DNA of 64,000 nucleotides, taken from assembly GCF_021018895.1 (NCBI RefSeq), contig NC_079367.1:766902-830901 (forward strand), given 5' to 3'. This DNA is from Seriola aureovittata. Taxonomy: Eukaryota > Chordata > Actinopteri > Carangiformes > Carangidae. The notes beneath the pieces were generated by a model. It did not search any database. It saw only the letters and a program-made list of their open reading frames with translations, and was not told the DNA's origin. The translations under genes were made by a program, and so were the position numbers. Shown piece after piece: positions 18,554 to 32,750 of this stretch (positions are counted from its first letter, which is position 1; each line of letters opens with the position of its first letter).

Positions 18554-21500
18554 TTAGGGTTAGGGTTAGGGTTAGGGTTAGGGTTAGGGTTAGGGTTAGG
18601 GTTAACAGAGTTTTGCCACCTATCGTACCCCCTACCATAGTCGTTAAGGTCTGTAGCTTCTGATAGGAAGGTCGTAGAGACCTGAAACCAAGTTTCGCCC
18701 CCACTAATTCGGCCACGCCCTTTCCAACGGTACCAGCCACTCGCCTGTGGGACCTTCGGTTCCCGAGATGCATTGCGTAAAAATTTTAAATTGTCTGTAT
18801 CTCGGGAACCGTAAGTCGTAGAGAGATGGGTCCAAGACTGGCGTGTTCAGCGCCCCCTAATTAGGTCTGACGCCACCCACTCCCGTGTCTCTACGACCTT
18901 TCGTTCCGGAGTTATAAGCCAAAACGTCTTTCCCATAGGAAATGAATGGGAGACGATTGGTACTGAAAATTGACTAAGTGTTGAAGCCAAAATCTACCTT
19001 GTAGAAACCATTTAGGAGCATGTTTCAGACCATTTGGAGTCGATAGGTACCCATTTCCAAGAGACATTTTTTGGTATGTTGACATTTTTTCTATTGGTCA
19101 AATGGCAGTATACCAGGTGTGTGGTGTACCCGGGGCCTAAGGATGCAAGGTAAGTGCCCAGAGATAGGGTTAGGGTTAGGGTTAGGGTTAGGGTTAGGGT
19201 TAGGTTAACAGAGTTTTGCCACCTATCGTACCCCCTACCATAGTCGTTAAGGTCTGTAGCTTCTGATAGGAAGGTCGTAGAGACCTGAAACCAAGTTTCG
19301 CCCCCACTAATTCGGCCACGCCCTTTCCAACGGTACCAGCCACTCGCCTGTGGGACCTTCGGTTCCCGAGATGCATTGCGTAAAAATTTTAAATTGTCTG
19401 TATCTCGGGAACCGTAAGTCGTAGAGAGATGGGTCCAAGACTGGCGTGTTCAGCGCCCCCTAATTAGGTCTGACGCCACCCACTCCCGTGTCTCTACGAC
19501 CTTTCGTTCCGGAGTTATAAGCCAAAACGTCTTTCCCATAGGAAATGAATGGGAGACGATTGGTACTGAAAATTGACTAAGTGTTGAAGCCAAAATCTAC
19601 CTTGTAGAAACCATTTAGGAGCATGTTTCAGACCATTTGGAGTCGATAGGTACCCATTTCCAAGAGACATTTTTTGGTATGTTGACATTTTTTCTATTGG
19701 TCAAATGGCAGTATACCAGGTGTGTGGTGTACCCGGGGCCTAAGGATGCAAGGTAAGTGCCCAGAGCCCAGAGATAGGGTTAGGGTTAGGGTTAGGTTAG
19801 GGTTAGGGTTAGGGTTAGGGTTAGGTTAACAGAGTTTTGCCACCTATCGTACCCCCTACCATAGTCGTTAAGGTCTGTAGCTTCTGATAGGAAGGTCGTA
19901 GAGACCTGAAACCAAGTTTCGCCCCCACTAATTCGGCCACGCCCTTTCCAACGGTACCAGCCACTCGCCTGTGGGACCTTCGGTTCCCGAGATGCATTGC
20001 GTAAAAATTTTAAATTGTCTGTATCTCGGGAACCGTAAGTCGTAGAGAGATGGGTCCAAGACTGGCGTGTTCAGCGCCCCCTAATTAGGTCTGACGCCAC
20101 CCACTCCGTGTCTCTACGACCTTTCGTTCCGGAGTTATAAGCCAAAACGTCTTTCCCATAGGAAATGAATGGGAGACGATTGGTACTGAAAATTGACTAA
20201 GTGTTGAAGCCAAAATCTACCTTGTAGAAACCATTTAGGAGCATGTTTCAGACCATTTGGAGTCGATAGGTACCCATTTCCAAGAGACATTTTTTGGTAT
20301 GTTGACATTTTTTCTATTGGTCAAATGGCAGTATACCAGGTGTGTGGTGTACCCGGGGCCTAAGGATGCAAGGTAAGTGCCCAGAGATAGGGTTAGGGTT
20401 AGGGTTAGGGTTAGGGTTAGGGTTAGGTTAACAGAGTTTTGCCACCTATCGTACCCCCTACCATAGTCGTTAAGGTCTGTAGCTTCTGATAGGAAGGTCG
20501 TAGAGACCTGAAACCAAGTTTCGCCCCCACTAATTCGGCCACGCCCTTTCCAACGGTACCAGCCACTCGCCTGTGGGACCTTCGGTTCCCGAGATGCATT
20601 GCGTAAAAATTTTAAATTGTCTGTATCTCGGGAACCGTAAGTCGTAGAGAGATGGGTCCAAGACTGGCGTGTTCAGCGCCCCCTAATTAGGTCTGACGCC
20701 ACCCACTCCCGTGTCTCTACGACCTTTCGTTCCGGAGTTATAAGCCAAAACGTCTTTCCCATAGGAAATGAATGGGAGACGATTGGTACTGAAAATTGAC
20801 TAAGTGTTGAAGCCAAAATCTACCTTGTAGAAACCATTTAGGAGCATGTTTCAGACCATTTGGAGTCGATAGGTACCCATTTCCAAGAGACATTTTTTGG
20901 TATGTTGACATTTTTTCTATTGGTCAAATGGCAGTATACCAGGTGTGTGGTGTACCCGGGGCCTAAGGATGCAAGGTAAGTGCCCAGAGATAGGGTTAGG
21001 GTTAGGGTTAGGGTTAGGGTTAGGGTTAGGGTTAGGGTTAGGTTAACAGAGTTTTGCCACCTATCGTACCCCCTACCATAGTCGTTAAGGTCTGTAGCTT
21101 CTGATAGGAAGGTCGTAGAGACCTGAAACCAAGTTTCGCCCCCACTAATTCGGCCACGCCCTTTCCAACGGTACCAGCCACTCGCCTGTGGGACCTTCGG
21201 TTCCCGAGATGCATTGCGTAAAAATTTTAAATTGTCTGTATCTCGGGAACCGTAAGTCGTAGAGAGATGGGTCCAAGACTGGCGTGTTCAGCGCCCCCTA
21301 ATTAGGTCTGACGCCACCCACTCCCGTGTCTCTACGACCTTTCGTTCCGGAGTTATAAGCCAAAACGTCTTTCCCATAGGAAATGAATGGGAGACGATTG
21401 GTACTGAAAATTGACTAAGTGTTGAAGCCAAAATCTACCTTGTAGAAACCATTTAGGAGCATGTTTCAGACCATTTGGAGTCGATAGGTACCCATTTCCA

Positions 21501-24500
21501 AGAGACATTTTTTGGTATGTTGACATTTTTTCTATTGGTCAAATGGCAGTATACCAGGTGTGTGGTGTACCCGGGGCCTAAGGATGCAAGGTAAGTGCCC
21601 AGAGATAGGGTTAGGGTTAGGGTTAGGGTTAGGGTTAGGGTTAGGGTTAGGGTTAGGGTTAGGTTAACAGAGTTTTGCCACCTATCGTACCCCCTACCAT
21701 AGTCGTTAAGGTCTGTAGCTTCTGATAGGAAGGTCGTAGAGACCTGAAACCAAGTTTCGCCCCCACTAATTCGGCCACGCCCTTTCCAACGGTACCAGCC
21801 ACTCGCCTGTGGGACCTTCGGTTCCCGAGATGCATTGCGTAAAAATTTTAAATTGTCTGTATCTCGGGAACCGTAAGTCGTAGAGAGATGGGTCCAAGAC
21901 TGGCGTGTTCAGCGCCCCCTAATTAGGTCTGACGCCACCCACTCCCGTGTCTCTACGACCTTTCGTTCCGGAGTTATAAGCCAAAACGTCTTTCCCATAG
22001 GAAATGAATGGGAGACGATTGGTACTGAAAATTGACTAAGTGTTGAAGCCAAAATCTACCTTGTAGAAACCATTTAGGAGCATGTTTCAGACCATTTGGA
22101 GTCGATAGGTACCCATTTCCAAGAGACATTTTTTGGTATGTTGACATTTTTTCTATTGGTCAAATGGCAGTATACCAGGTGTGTGGTGTACCCGGGGCCT
22201 AAGGATGCAAGGTAAGTGCCCAGAGATAGGGTTAGGGTTAGGGTTAGGGTTAGGGTTAGGGTTAGGGTTAGGGTTAGGTTAACAGAGTTTTGCCACCTAT
22301 CGTACCCCCTACCATAGTCGTTAAGGTCTGTAGCTTCTGATAGGAAGGTCGTAGAGACCTGAAACCAAGTTTCGCCCCCACTAATTCGGCCACGCCCTTT
22401 CCAACGGTACCAGCCACTCGCCTGTGGGACCTTCGGTTCCCGAGATGCATTGCGTAAAAATTTTAAATTGTCTGTATCTCGGGAACCGTAAGTCGTAGAG
22501 AGATGGGTCCAAGACTGGCGTGTTCAGCGCCCCCTAATTAGGTCTGACGCCACCCACTCCCGTGTCTCTACGACCTTTCGTTCCGGAGTTATAAGCCAAA
22601 ACGTCTTTCCCATAGGAAATGAATGGGAGACGATTGGTACTGAAAATTGACTAAGTGTTGAAGCCAAAATCTACCTTGTAGAAACCATTTAGGAGCATGT
22701 TTCAGACCATTTGGAGTCGATAGGTACCCATTTCCAAGAGACATTTTTTGGTATGTTGACATTTTTTCTATTGGTCAAATGGCAGTATACCAGGTGTGTG
22801 GTGTACCCGGGGCCTAAGGATGCAAGGTAAGTGCCCAGAGATAGGGTTAGGGTTAGGGTTAGGGTTAGGGTTAGGGTTAGGGTTAGGGTTAGGTTAACAG
22901 AGTTTTGCCACCTATCGTACCCCCTACCATAGTCGTTAAGGTCTGTAGCTTCTGATAGGAAGGTCGTAGAGACCTGAAACCAAGTTTCGCCCCCACTAAT
23001 TCGGCCACGCCCTTTCCAACGGTACCAGCCACTCGCCTGTGGGACCTTCGGTTCCCGAGATGCATTGCGTAAAAATTTTAAATTGTCTGTATCTCGGGAA
23101 CCGTAAGTCGTAGAGAGATGGGTCCAAGACTGGCGTGTTCAGCGCCCCCTAATTAGGTCTGACGCCACCCACTCCCGTGTCTCTACGACCTTTCGTTCCG
23201 GAGTTATAAGCCAAAACGTCTTTCCCATAGGAAATGAATGGGAGACGATTGGTACTGAAAATTGACTAAGTGTTGAAGCCAAAATCTACCTTGTAGAAAC
23301 CATTTAGGAGCATGTTTCAGACCATTTGGAGTCGATAGGTACCCATTTCCAAGAGACATTTTTTGGTATGTTGACATTTTTTCTATTGGTCAAATGGCAG
23401 TATACCAGGTGTGTGGTGTACCCGGGGCCTAAGGATGCAAGGTAAGTGCCCAGAGATAGGGTTAGGGTTAGGGTTAGGGTTAGGGTTAGGGTTAGGGTTA
23501 GGGTTAGGTTAACAGAGTTTTGCCACCTATCGTACCCCCTACCATAGTCGTTAAGGTCTGTAGCTTCTGATAGGAAGGTCGTAGAGACCTGAAACCAAGT
23601 TTCGCCCCCACTAATTCGGCCACGCCCTTTCCAACGGTACCAGCCACTCGCCTGTGGGACCTTCGGTTCCCGAGATGCATTGCGTAAAAATTTTAAATTG
23701 TCTGTATCTCGGGAACCGTAAGTCGTAGAGAGATGGGTCCAAGACTGGCGTGTTCAGCGCCCCCTAATTAGGTCTGACGCCACCCACTCCCGTGTCTCTA
23801 CGACCTTTCGTTCCGGAGTTATAAGCCAAAACGTCTTTCCCATAGGAAATGAATGGGAGACGATTGGTACTGAAAATTGACTAAGTGTTGAAGCCAAAAT
23901 CTACCTTGTAGAAACCATTTAGGAGCATGTTTCAGACCATTTGGAGTCGATAGGTACCCATTTCCAAGAGACATTTTTTGGTATGTTGACATTTTTTCTA
24001 TTGGTCAAATGGCAGTATACCAGGTGTGTGGTGTACCGGGGCCTAAGGATGCAAGGTAAGTGCCCAGAGATAGGGTTAGGGTTAGGGTTAGGGTTAGGGT
24101 TAGGGTTAGGGTTAGGTTAACAGAGTTTTGCCACCTATCGTACCCCCTACCATAGTCGTTAAGGTCTGTAGCTTCTGATAGGAAGGTCGTAGAGACCTGA
24201 AACCAAGTTTCGCCCCCACTAATTCGGCCACGCCCTTTCCAACGGTACCAGCCACTCGCCTGTGGGACCTTCGGTTCCCGAGATGCATTGCGTAAAAATT
24301 TTAAATTGTCTGTATCTCGGGAACCGTAAGTCGTAGAGAGATGGGTCCAAGACTGGCGTGTTCAGCGCCCCCTAATTAGGTCTGACGCCACCCACTCCCG
24401 TGTCTCTACGACCTTTCGTTCCGGAGTTATAAGCCAAAACGTCTTTCCCATAGGAAATGAATGGGAGACGATTGGTACTGAAAATTGACTAAGTGTTGAA

Positions 24501-27500
24501 GCCAAAATCTACCTTGTAGAAACCATTTAGGAGCATGTTTCAGACCATTTGGAGTCGATAGGTACCCATTTCCAAGAGACATTTTTTGGTATGTTGACAT
24601 TTTTTCTATTGGTCAAATGGCAGTATACCAGGTGTGTGGTGTACCCGGGGCCTAAGGATGCAAGGTAAGTGCCCAGAGATAGGGTTAGGGTTAGGGTTAG
24701 GGTTAGGGTTAGGGTTAGGGTTAGGGTTAGGTTAACAGAGTTTTGCCACCTATCGTACCCCCTACCATAGTCGTTAAGGTCTGTAGCTTCTGATAGGAAG
24801 GTCGTAGAGACCTGAAACCAAGTTTCGCCCCCACTAATTCGGCCACGCCCTTTCCAACGGTACCAGCCACTCGCCTGTGGGACCTTCGGTTCCCGAGATG
24901 CATTGCGTAAAAATTTTAAATTGTCTGTATCTCGGGAACCGTAAGTCGTAGAGAGATGGGTCCAAGACTGGCGTGTTCAGCGCCCCCTAATTAGGTCTGA
25001 CGCCACCCACTCCCGTGTCTCTACGACCTTTCGTTCCGGAGTTATAAGCCAAAACGTCTTTCCCATAGGAAATGAATGGGAGACGATTGGTACTGAAAAT
25101 TGACTAAGTGTTGAAGCCAAAATCTACCTTGTAGAAACCATTTAGGAGCATGTTTCAGACCATTTGGAGTCGATAGGTACCCATTTCCAAGAGACATTTT
25201 TTGGTATGTTGACATTTTTTCTATTGGTCAAATGGCAGTATACCAGGTGTGTGGTGTACCCGGGGCCTAAGGATGCAAGGTAAGTGCCCAGAGATAGGGT
25301 TAGGGTTAGGGTTAGGGTTAGGGTTAGGGTTAGGTTAACAGAGTTTTGCCACCTATCGTACCCCCTACCATAGTCGTTAAGGTCTGTAGCTTCTGATAGG
25401 AAGGTCGTAGAGACCTGAAACCAAGTTTCGCCCCCACTAATTCGGCCACGCCCTTTCCAACGGTACCAGCCACTCGCCTGTGGGACCTTCGGTTCCGAGA
25501 TGCATTGCGTAAAAATTTTAAATTGTCTGTATCTCGGGAACCGTAAGTCGTAGAGAGATGGGTCCAAGACTGGCGTGTTCAGCGCCCCCTAATTAGGTCT
25601 GACGCCACCCACTCCGTGTCTCTACGACCTTTCGTTCCGGAGTTATAAGCCAAAACGTCTTTCCCATAGGAAATGAATGGGAGACGATTGGTACTGAAAA
25701 TTGACTAAGTGTTGAAGCAAAATCTACCTTGTAGAAACCATTTAGGAGCATGTTTCAGACCATTTGGAGTCGATAGGTACCCATTTCAAGAGACATTTTT
25801 TGGTATGTTGACATTTTTTCTATTGGTCAAATGGCAGTATACCAGGTGTGTGGTGTACCCGGGGCCTAAGGATGCAAGGTAAGTGCCCAGAGATAGGGTT
25901 AGGGTTAGGGTTAGGGTTAGGGTTAGGGTTAGGGTTAGGGTTAGGTTAACAGAGTTTTGCCACCTATCGTACCCCCTACCATAGTCGTTAAGGTCTGTAG
26001 CTTCTGATAGGAAGGTCGTAGAGACCTGAAACCAAGTTTCGCCCCCACTAATTCGGCCACGCCCTTTCCAACGGTACCAGCCACTCGCCTGTGGGACCTT
26101 CGGTTCCCGAGATGCATTGCGTAAAAATTTTAAATTGTCTGTATCTCGGGAACCGTAAGTCGTAGAGAGATGGGTCCAAGACTGGCGTGTTCAGCGCCCC
26201 CTAATTAGGTCTGACGCCACCCACTCCCGTGTCTCTACGACCTTTCGTTCCGGAGTTATAAGCCAAAACGTCTTTCCCATAGGAAATGAATGGGAGACGA
26301 TTGGTACTGAAAATTGACTAAGTGTTGAAGCCAAAATCTACCTTGTAGAAACCATTTAGGAGCATGTTTCAGACCATTTGGAGTCGATAGGTACCATTTC
26401 CAAGAGACATTTTTTGGTATGTTGACATTTTTTCTATTGGTCAAATGGCAGTATACCAGGTGTGTGTGGTGTACCCGGGGCCTAAGGATGCAAGGTAAGT
26501 GCCAGAGATAGGGTTAGGGTTAGGTTAGGGTTAGGGTTAGGGTTAGGGTTAGGGTTAGGGTTAGGTTAACAGAGTTTTGCCACCTATCGTACCCCCTACC
26601 ATAGTCGTTAAGGTCTGTAGCTTCTGATAGGAAGGTCGTAGAGACCTGAAACCAAGTTTCGCCCCCACTAATTCGGCCACGCCCTTTCCAACGGTACCAG
26701 CCACTCGCCTGTGGGACCTTCGGTTCCCGAGATGCATTGCGTAAAAATTTTAAATTGTCTGTATCTCGGGAACCGTAAGTCGTAGAGAGATGGGTCCAAG
26801 ACTGGCGTGTTCAGCGCCCCCTAATTAGGTCTGACGCCACCCACTCCCGTGTCTCTACGACCTTTCGTTCCGGAGTTATAAGCCAAAACGTCTTTCCCAT
26901 AGGAAATGAATGGGAGACGATTGGTACTGAAAATTGACTAAGTGTTGAAGCAAAATCTACCTTGTAGAAACCATTTAGGAGCATGTTTCAGACCATTTGG
27001 AGTCGATAGGTACCCATTTCCAAGAGACATTTTTTGGTATGTTGACATTTTTTCTATTGGTCAAATGGCAGTATACCAGGTGTGTGGTGTACCCGGGGCC
27101 TAAGGATGCAAGGTAAGTGCCCAGAGATAGGGTTAGGGTTAGGGTTAGGGTTAGGGTTAGGGTTAGGGTTAGGGTTAGGTTAACAGAGTTTTGCCACCTA
27201 TCGTACCCCCTACCATAGTCGTTAAGGTCTGTAGCTTCTGATAGGAAGGTCGTAGAGACCTGAAACCAAGTTTCGCCCCCACTAATTCGGCCACGCCCTT
27301 TCCAACGGTACCAGCCACTCGCCTGTGGGACCTTCGGTTCCCGAGATGCATTGCGTAAAAATTTTAAATTGTCTGTATCTCGGGAACCGTAAGTCGTAGA
27401 GAGATGGGTCCAAGACTGGCGTGTTCAGCGCCCCCTAATTAGGTCTGACGCCACCCACTCCCGTGTCTCTACGACCTTTCGTTCCGGAGTTATAAGCCAA

Positions 27501-30500
27501 AACGTCTTTCCCATAGGAAATGAATGGGAGACGATTGGTACTGAAAATTGACTAAGTGTTGAAGCCAAAATCTACCTTGTAGAAACCATTTAGGAGCATG
27601 TTTCAGACCATTTGGAGTCGATAGGTACCCATTTCCAAGAGACATTTTTTGGTATGTTGACATTTTTTCTATTGGTCAAATGGCAGTATACCAGGTGTGT
27701 GGTGTACCCGGGGCCTAAGGATGCAAGGTAAGTGCCCAGAGATAGGGTTAGGGTTAGGGTTAGGGTTAGGGTTAGGGTTAGGGTTAGGTTAACAGAGTTT
27801 TGCCACCTATCGTACCCCCTACCATAGTCGTTAAGGTCTGTAGCTTCTGATAGGAAGGTCGTAGAGACCTGAAACCAAGTTTCGCCCCCACTAATTCGGC
27901 CACGCCCTTTCCAACGGTACCAGCCACTCGCCTGTGGGACCTTCGGTTCCCGAGATGCATTGCGTAAAAATTTTAAATTGTCTGTATCTCGGGAACCGTA
28001 AGTCGTAGAGAGATGGGTCCAAGACTGGCGTGTTCAGCGCCCCCTAATTAGGTCTGACGCCACCCACTCCCGTGTCTCTACGACCTTTCGTTCCGGAGTT
28101 ATAAGCCAAAACGTCTTTCCCATAGGAAATGAATGGGAGACGATTGGTACTGAAAATTGACTAAGTGTTGAAGCCAAAATCTACCTTGTAGAAACCATTT
28201 AGGAGCATGTTTCAGACCATTTGGAGTCGATAGGTACCCATTTCCAAGAGACATTTTTTGGTATGTTGACATTTTTTCTATTGGTCAAATGGCAGTATAC
28301 CAGGTGTGTGGTGTACCCGGGGCCTAAGGATGCAAGGTAAGTGCCAGAGATAGGGTTAGGGTTAGGGTTAGGGTTAGGGTTAGGGTTAGGGTTAGGGTTA
28401 GGGTTAGGTTAACAGAGTTTTGCCACCTATCGTACCCCCTACCATAGTCGTTAAGGTCTGTAGCTTCTGATAGGAAGGTCGTAGAGACCTGAAACCAAGT
28501 TTCGCCCCCACTAATTCGGCCACGCCCTTTCCAACGGTACCAGCCACTCGCCTGTGGGACCTTCGGTTCCCGAGATGCATTGCGTAAAAATTTTAAATTG
28601 TCTGTATCTCGGGAACCGTAAGTCGTAGAGAGATGGGTCCAAGACTGGCGTGTTCAGCGCCCCCTAATTAGGTCTGACGCCACCCACTCCCGTGTCTCTA
28701 CGACCTTTCGTTCCGGAGTTATAAGCCAAAACGTCTTTCCCATAGGAAATGAATGGGAGACGATTGGTACTGAAAATTGACTAAGTGTTGAAGCCAAAAT
28801 CTACCTTGTAGAAACCATTTAGGAGCATGTTTCAGACCATTTGGAGTCGATAGGTACCCATTTCCAAGAGACATTTTTTGGTATGTTGACATTTTTTCTA
28901 TTGGTCAAATGGCAGTATACCAGGTGTGTGGTGTACCCGGGGCCTAAGGATGCAAGGTAAGTGCCAGAGATAGGGTTAGGGTTAGGGTTAGGGTTAGGGT
29001 TAGGGTTAGGGTTAGGGTTAGGTTAACAGAGTTTTGCCACCTATCGTACCCCCTACCATAGTCGTTAAGGTCTGTAGCTTCTGATAGGAAGGTCGTAGAG
29101 ACCTGAAACCAAGTTTCGCCCCCACTAATTCGGCCACGCCCTTTCCAACGGTACCAGCCACTCGCCTGTGGGACCTTCGGTTCCCGAGATGCATTGCGTA
29201 AAAATTTTAAATTGTCTGTATCTCGGGAACCGTAAGTCGTAGAGAGATGGGTCCAAGACTGGCGTGTTCAGCGCCCCCTAATTAGGTCTGACGCCACCCA
29301 CTCCCGTGTCTCTACGACCTTTCGTTCCGGAGTTATAAGCCAAAACGTCTTTCCCATAGGAAATGAATGGGAGACGATTGGTACTGAAAATTGACTAAGT
29401 GTTGAAGCCAAAATCTACCTTGTAGAAACCATTTAGGAGCATGTTTCAGACCATTTGGAGTCGATAGGTACCCATTTCCAAGAGACATTTTTTGGTATGT
29501 TGACATTTTTTCTATTGGTCAAATGGCAGTATACCAGGTGTGTGGTGTACCGGGGCCTAAGGATGCAAGGTAAGTGCCAGAGATAGGGTTAGGGTTAGGG
29601 TTAGGGTTAGGGTTAGGGTTAGGGTTAGGTTAACAGAGTTTTGCCACCTATCGTACCCCCTACCATAGTCGTTAAGGTCTGTAGCTTCTGATAGGAAGGT
29701 CGTAGAGACCTGAAACCAAGTTTCGCCCCCACTAATTCGGCCACGCCCTTTCCAACGGTACCAGCCACTCGCCTGTGGGACCTTCGGTTCCCGAGATGCA
29801 TTGCGTAAAAATTTTAAATTGTCTGTATCTCGGGAACCGTAAGTCGTAGAGAGATGGGTCCAAGACTGGCGTGTTCAGCGCCCCCTAATTAGGTCTGACG
29901 CCACCCACTCCCGTGTCTCTACGACCTTTCGTTCCGGAGTTATAAGCCAAAACGTCTTTCCCATAGGAAATGAATGGGAGACGATTGGTACTGAAAATTG
30001 ACTAAGTGTTGAAGCCAAAATCTACCTTGTAGAAACCATTTAGGAGCATGTTTCAGACCATTTGGAGTCGATAGGTACCCATTTCCAAGAGACATTTTTT
30101 GGTATGTTGACATTTTTTCTATTGGTCAAATGGCAGTATACCAGGTGTGTGGTGTACCCGGGGCCTAAGGATGCAAGGTAAGTGCCCAGAGATAGGGTTA
30201 GGGTTAGGGTTAGGGTTAGGGTTAGGGTTAGGTTAACAGAGTTTTGCCACCTATCGTACCCCCTACCATAGTCGTTAAGGTCTGTAGCTTCTGATAGGAA
30301 GGTCGTAGAGACCTGAAACCAAGTTTCGCCCCCACTAATTCGGCCACGCCCTTTCCAACGGTACCAGCCACTCGCCTGTGGGACCTTCGGTTCCGAGATG
30401 CATTGCGTAAAAATTTTAAATTGTCTGTATCTCGGGAACCGTAAGTCGTAGAGAGATGGGTCCAAGACTGGCGTGTTCAGCGCCCCCTAATTAGGTCTGA

Positions 30501-31495
30501 CGCCACCCACTCCCGTGTCTCTACGACCTTTCGTTCCGGAGTTATAAGCCAAAACGTCTTTCCCATAGGAAATGAATGGGAGACGATTGGTACTGAAAAT
30601 TGACTAAGTGTTGAAGCCAAAATCTACCTTGTAGAAACCATTTAGGAGCATGTTTCAGACCATTTGGAGTCGATAGGTACCCATTTCCAAGAGACATTTT
30701 TTGGTATGTTGACATTTTTTCTATTGGTCAAATGGCAGTATACCAGGTGTGTGGTGTACCCGGGGCCTAAGGATGCAAGGTAAGTGCCCAGAGATAGGGT
30801 TAGGGTTAGGGTTAGGGTTAGGGTTAGGGTTAGGGTTAGGGTTAGGTTAACAGAGTTTTGCCACCTATCGTACCCCCTACCATAGTCGTTAAGGTCTGTA
30901 GCTTCTGATAGGAAGGTCGTAGAGACCTGAAACCAAGTTTCGCCCCCACTAATTCGGCCACGCCCTTTCCAACGGTACCAGCCACTCGCCTGTGGGACCT
31001 TCGGTTCCCGAGATGCATTGCGTAAAAATTTTAAATTGTCTGTATCTCGGGAACCGTAAGTCGTAGAGAGATGGGTCCAAGACTGGCGTGTTCAGCGCCC
31101 CCTAATTAGGTCTGACGCCACCCACTCCGTGTCTCTACGACCTTTCGTTCCGGAGTTATAAGCCAAAACGTCTTTCCCATAGGAAATGAATGGGAGACGA
31201 TTGGTACTGAAAATTGACTAAGTGTTGAAGCCAAAATCTACCTTGTAGAAACATTTAGGAGCATGTTTCAGACCATTTGGAGTCGATAGGTACCCATTTC
31301 CAAGAGACATTTTTTGGTATGTTGACATTTTTTCTATTGGTCAAATGGCAGTATACCAGGTGTGTGGTGTACCGGGGCCTAAGGATGCAAGGTAAGTGCC
31401 CAGAGATAGGGTTAGGGTTAGGGTTAGGGTTAGGGTTAGGGTTAGGGTTAGGGTTAGGTTAACAGAGTTTTGCCACCTATCGTACCCCCTACCAT
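18554..31495 (+). repeat. Satellite C: 22 units of 602-621 bp separated by TTAGGG arrays
   Basis: Units start with GTTAACAGAGTTTTGCCACC at 18601, 19204, 19825, 20427, 21042, 21663, 22278, 22893, 23508, 24116, 24731, 25334, 25945, 26565, 27179, 27788, 28408, 29022, 29630, 30232, 30846 and 31458 (the last cut by a gap). Each has about 560 bp of nearly invariant sequence followed by AGATAGGG and about 5-9 TTAGGG repeats. Length differences are mostly multiples of six. The unit contains a 12-bp hairpin (GGTTCCCGAGAT / ATCTCGGGAACC) and three GTCGTAGAGA motifs, one of them inverted. Open frames up to 141 residues run antisense through it, survive only where a base has been lost, and include LTLTLT from CCCTAA, so they are not genes. 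Confidence 0.96.
18758..18810. other. Hairpin inside the satellite C unit
   Basis: GGTTCCCGAGAT (18758-18769) is perfectly complementary to ATCTCGGGAACC (18799-18810) across a 29-nt AT-rich loop. It is present in essentially every satellite C unit in both arrays. Two single-base losses (one near 25490, one near 30390) shorten CCC to CC in the left arm. Confidence 0.7.
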
Positions 31496-31995
31496 NNNNN
31501 NNNNNNNNNNNNNNNNNNNNNNNNNNNNNNNNNNNNNNNNNNNNNNNNNNNNNNNNNNNNNNNNNNNNNNNNNNNNNNNNNNNNNNNNNNNNNNNNNNNN
31601 NNNNNNNNNNNNNNNNNNNNNNNNNNNNNNNNNNNNNNNNNNNNNNNNNNNNNNNNNNNNNNNNNNNNNNNNNNNNNNNNNNNNNNNNNNNNNNNNNNNN
31701 NNNNNNNNNNNNNNNNNNNNNNNNNNNNNNNNNNNNNNNNNNNNNNNNNNNNNNNNNNNNNNNNNNNNNNNNNNNNNNNNNNNNNNNNNNNNNNNNNNNN
31801 NNNNNNNNNNNNNNNNNNNNNNNNNNNNNNNNNNNNNNNNNNNNNNNNNNNNNNNNNNNNNNNNNNNNNNNNNNNNNNNNNNNNNNNNNNNNNNNNNNNN
31901 NNNNNNNNNNNNNNNNNNNNNNNNNNNNNNNNNNNNNNNNNNNNNNNNNNNNNNNNNNNNNNNNNNNNNNNNNNNNNNNNNNNNNNNNNNNNNNN
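31496..31995. other. Assembly gap, exactly 500 N
   Basis: Separates satellite C from a CT-rich subtelomeric block. The two sides share no sequence at the gap, so the join is a scaffold inference. Confidence 1.
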
Positions 31996-32097
31996 ACCCT
32001 ATGCCTCATCCTAAACCTAACCACTCACCCTATGCCTAAACCTAACCTTTGACCTCTGACCTTTAATCCTAACCCTGAGCCTTTACCCTAACCCTAA

Positions 32098-32106
32098 CCT
32101 CTCTCC

Positions 32107-32149
<43 letters not shown>

Positions 32150-32285
32150 CTCTCCCTCTTCCTCTCTCCCTCCCTCTCTCTCTTTTTCTCTTCCCCCCCC
32201 CCCCCCCCCCCTTTTTTTTTCTCTCTCTCTCTCCCTTTTTTTTTCTCTCTCTCACACACACATATAGACACACACACTCTCTCTT
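32098..32285. repeat. (CT)n and poly-C/poly-T microsatellite
   Basis: CTCTCT tracts interrupted by a run of about 20 C and runs of T, ending in short CA tracts. A second (CT)n tract lies at 32443-32545. Both recur at about 35085-35270 and 35420-35535 in copy 2, with length differences. Confidence 0.95.
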
Positions 32286-32437
32286 CTCCCCTCTCTTCCC
32301 TCATGAGAATGAGGGAGCAGGGGGAGATAGAGCATGCAGCCCGATCCGGCGGGGGAGAGTTCTAGCCCCGCACAGGCACCTCTCCCTAGCTCTATCTCCT
32401 TCACCCTCTTTATCCTAAACCTAACCACTCACCCTGT

Positions 32438-32481
<44 letters not shown>

Positions 32482-32489
32482 TCCCTCTC

Positions 32490-32530
<41 letters not shown>

Positions 32531-32750
32531 TCTCTCTCTCACACACACTCACGCTCCAGGAAATATGCATTTTTTAATAATTTGAATATTATTATGGAAT
32601 TATGACAATATTATGTCCAAAAAACCCACTTCCGATCGTCGTAGAGACACAAGCCTGGTACCATCGGATTCCTGATCCTCACAAACCCCCAAGTGGATGT
32701 AAGTTTCAAGTCTCTAGCTCACTCAGAACAGCAGTTATTAACAAAAAACA

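Noticed and set aside
25142..30465. 141-residue antisense frames in satellite C
   Set aside because: They exist only in the two units where one C is lost near the hairpin. Other units are interrupted, so they reflect indels, not genes.
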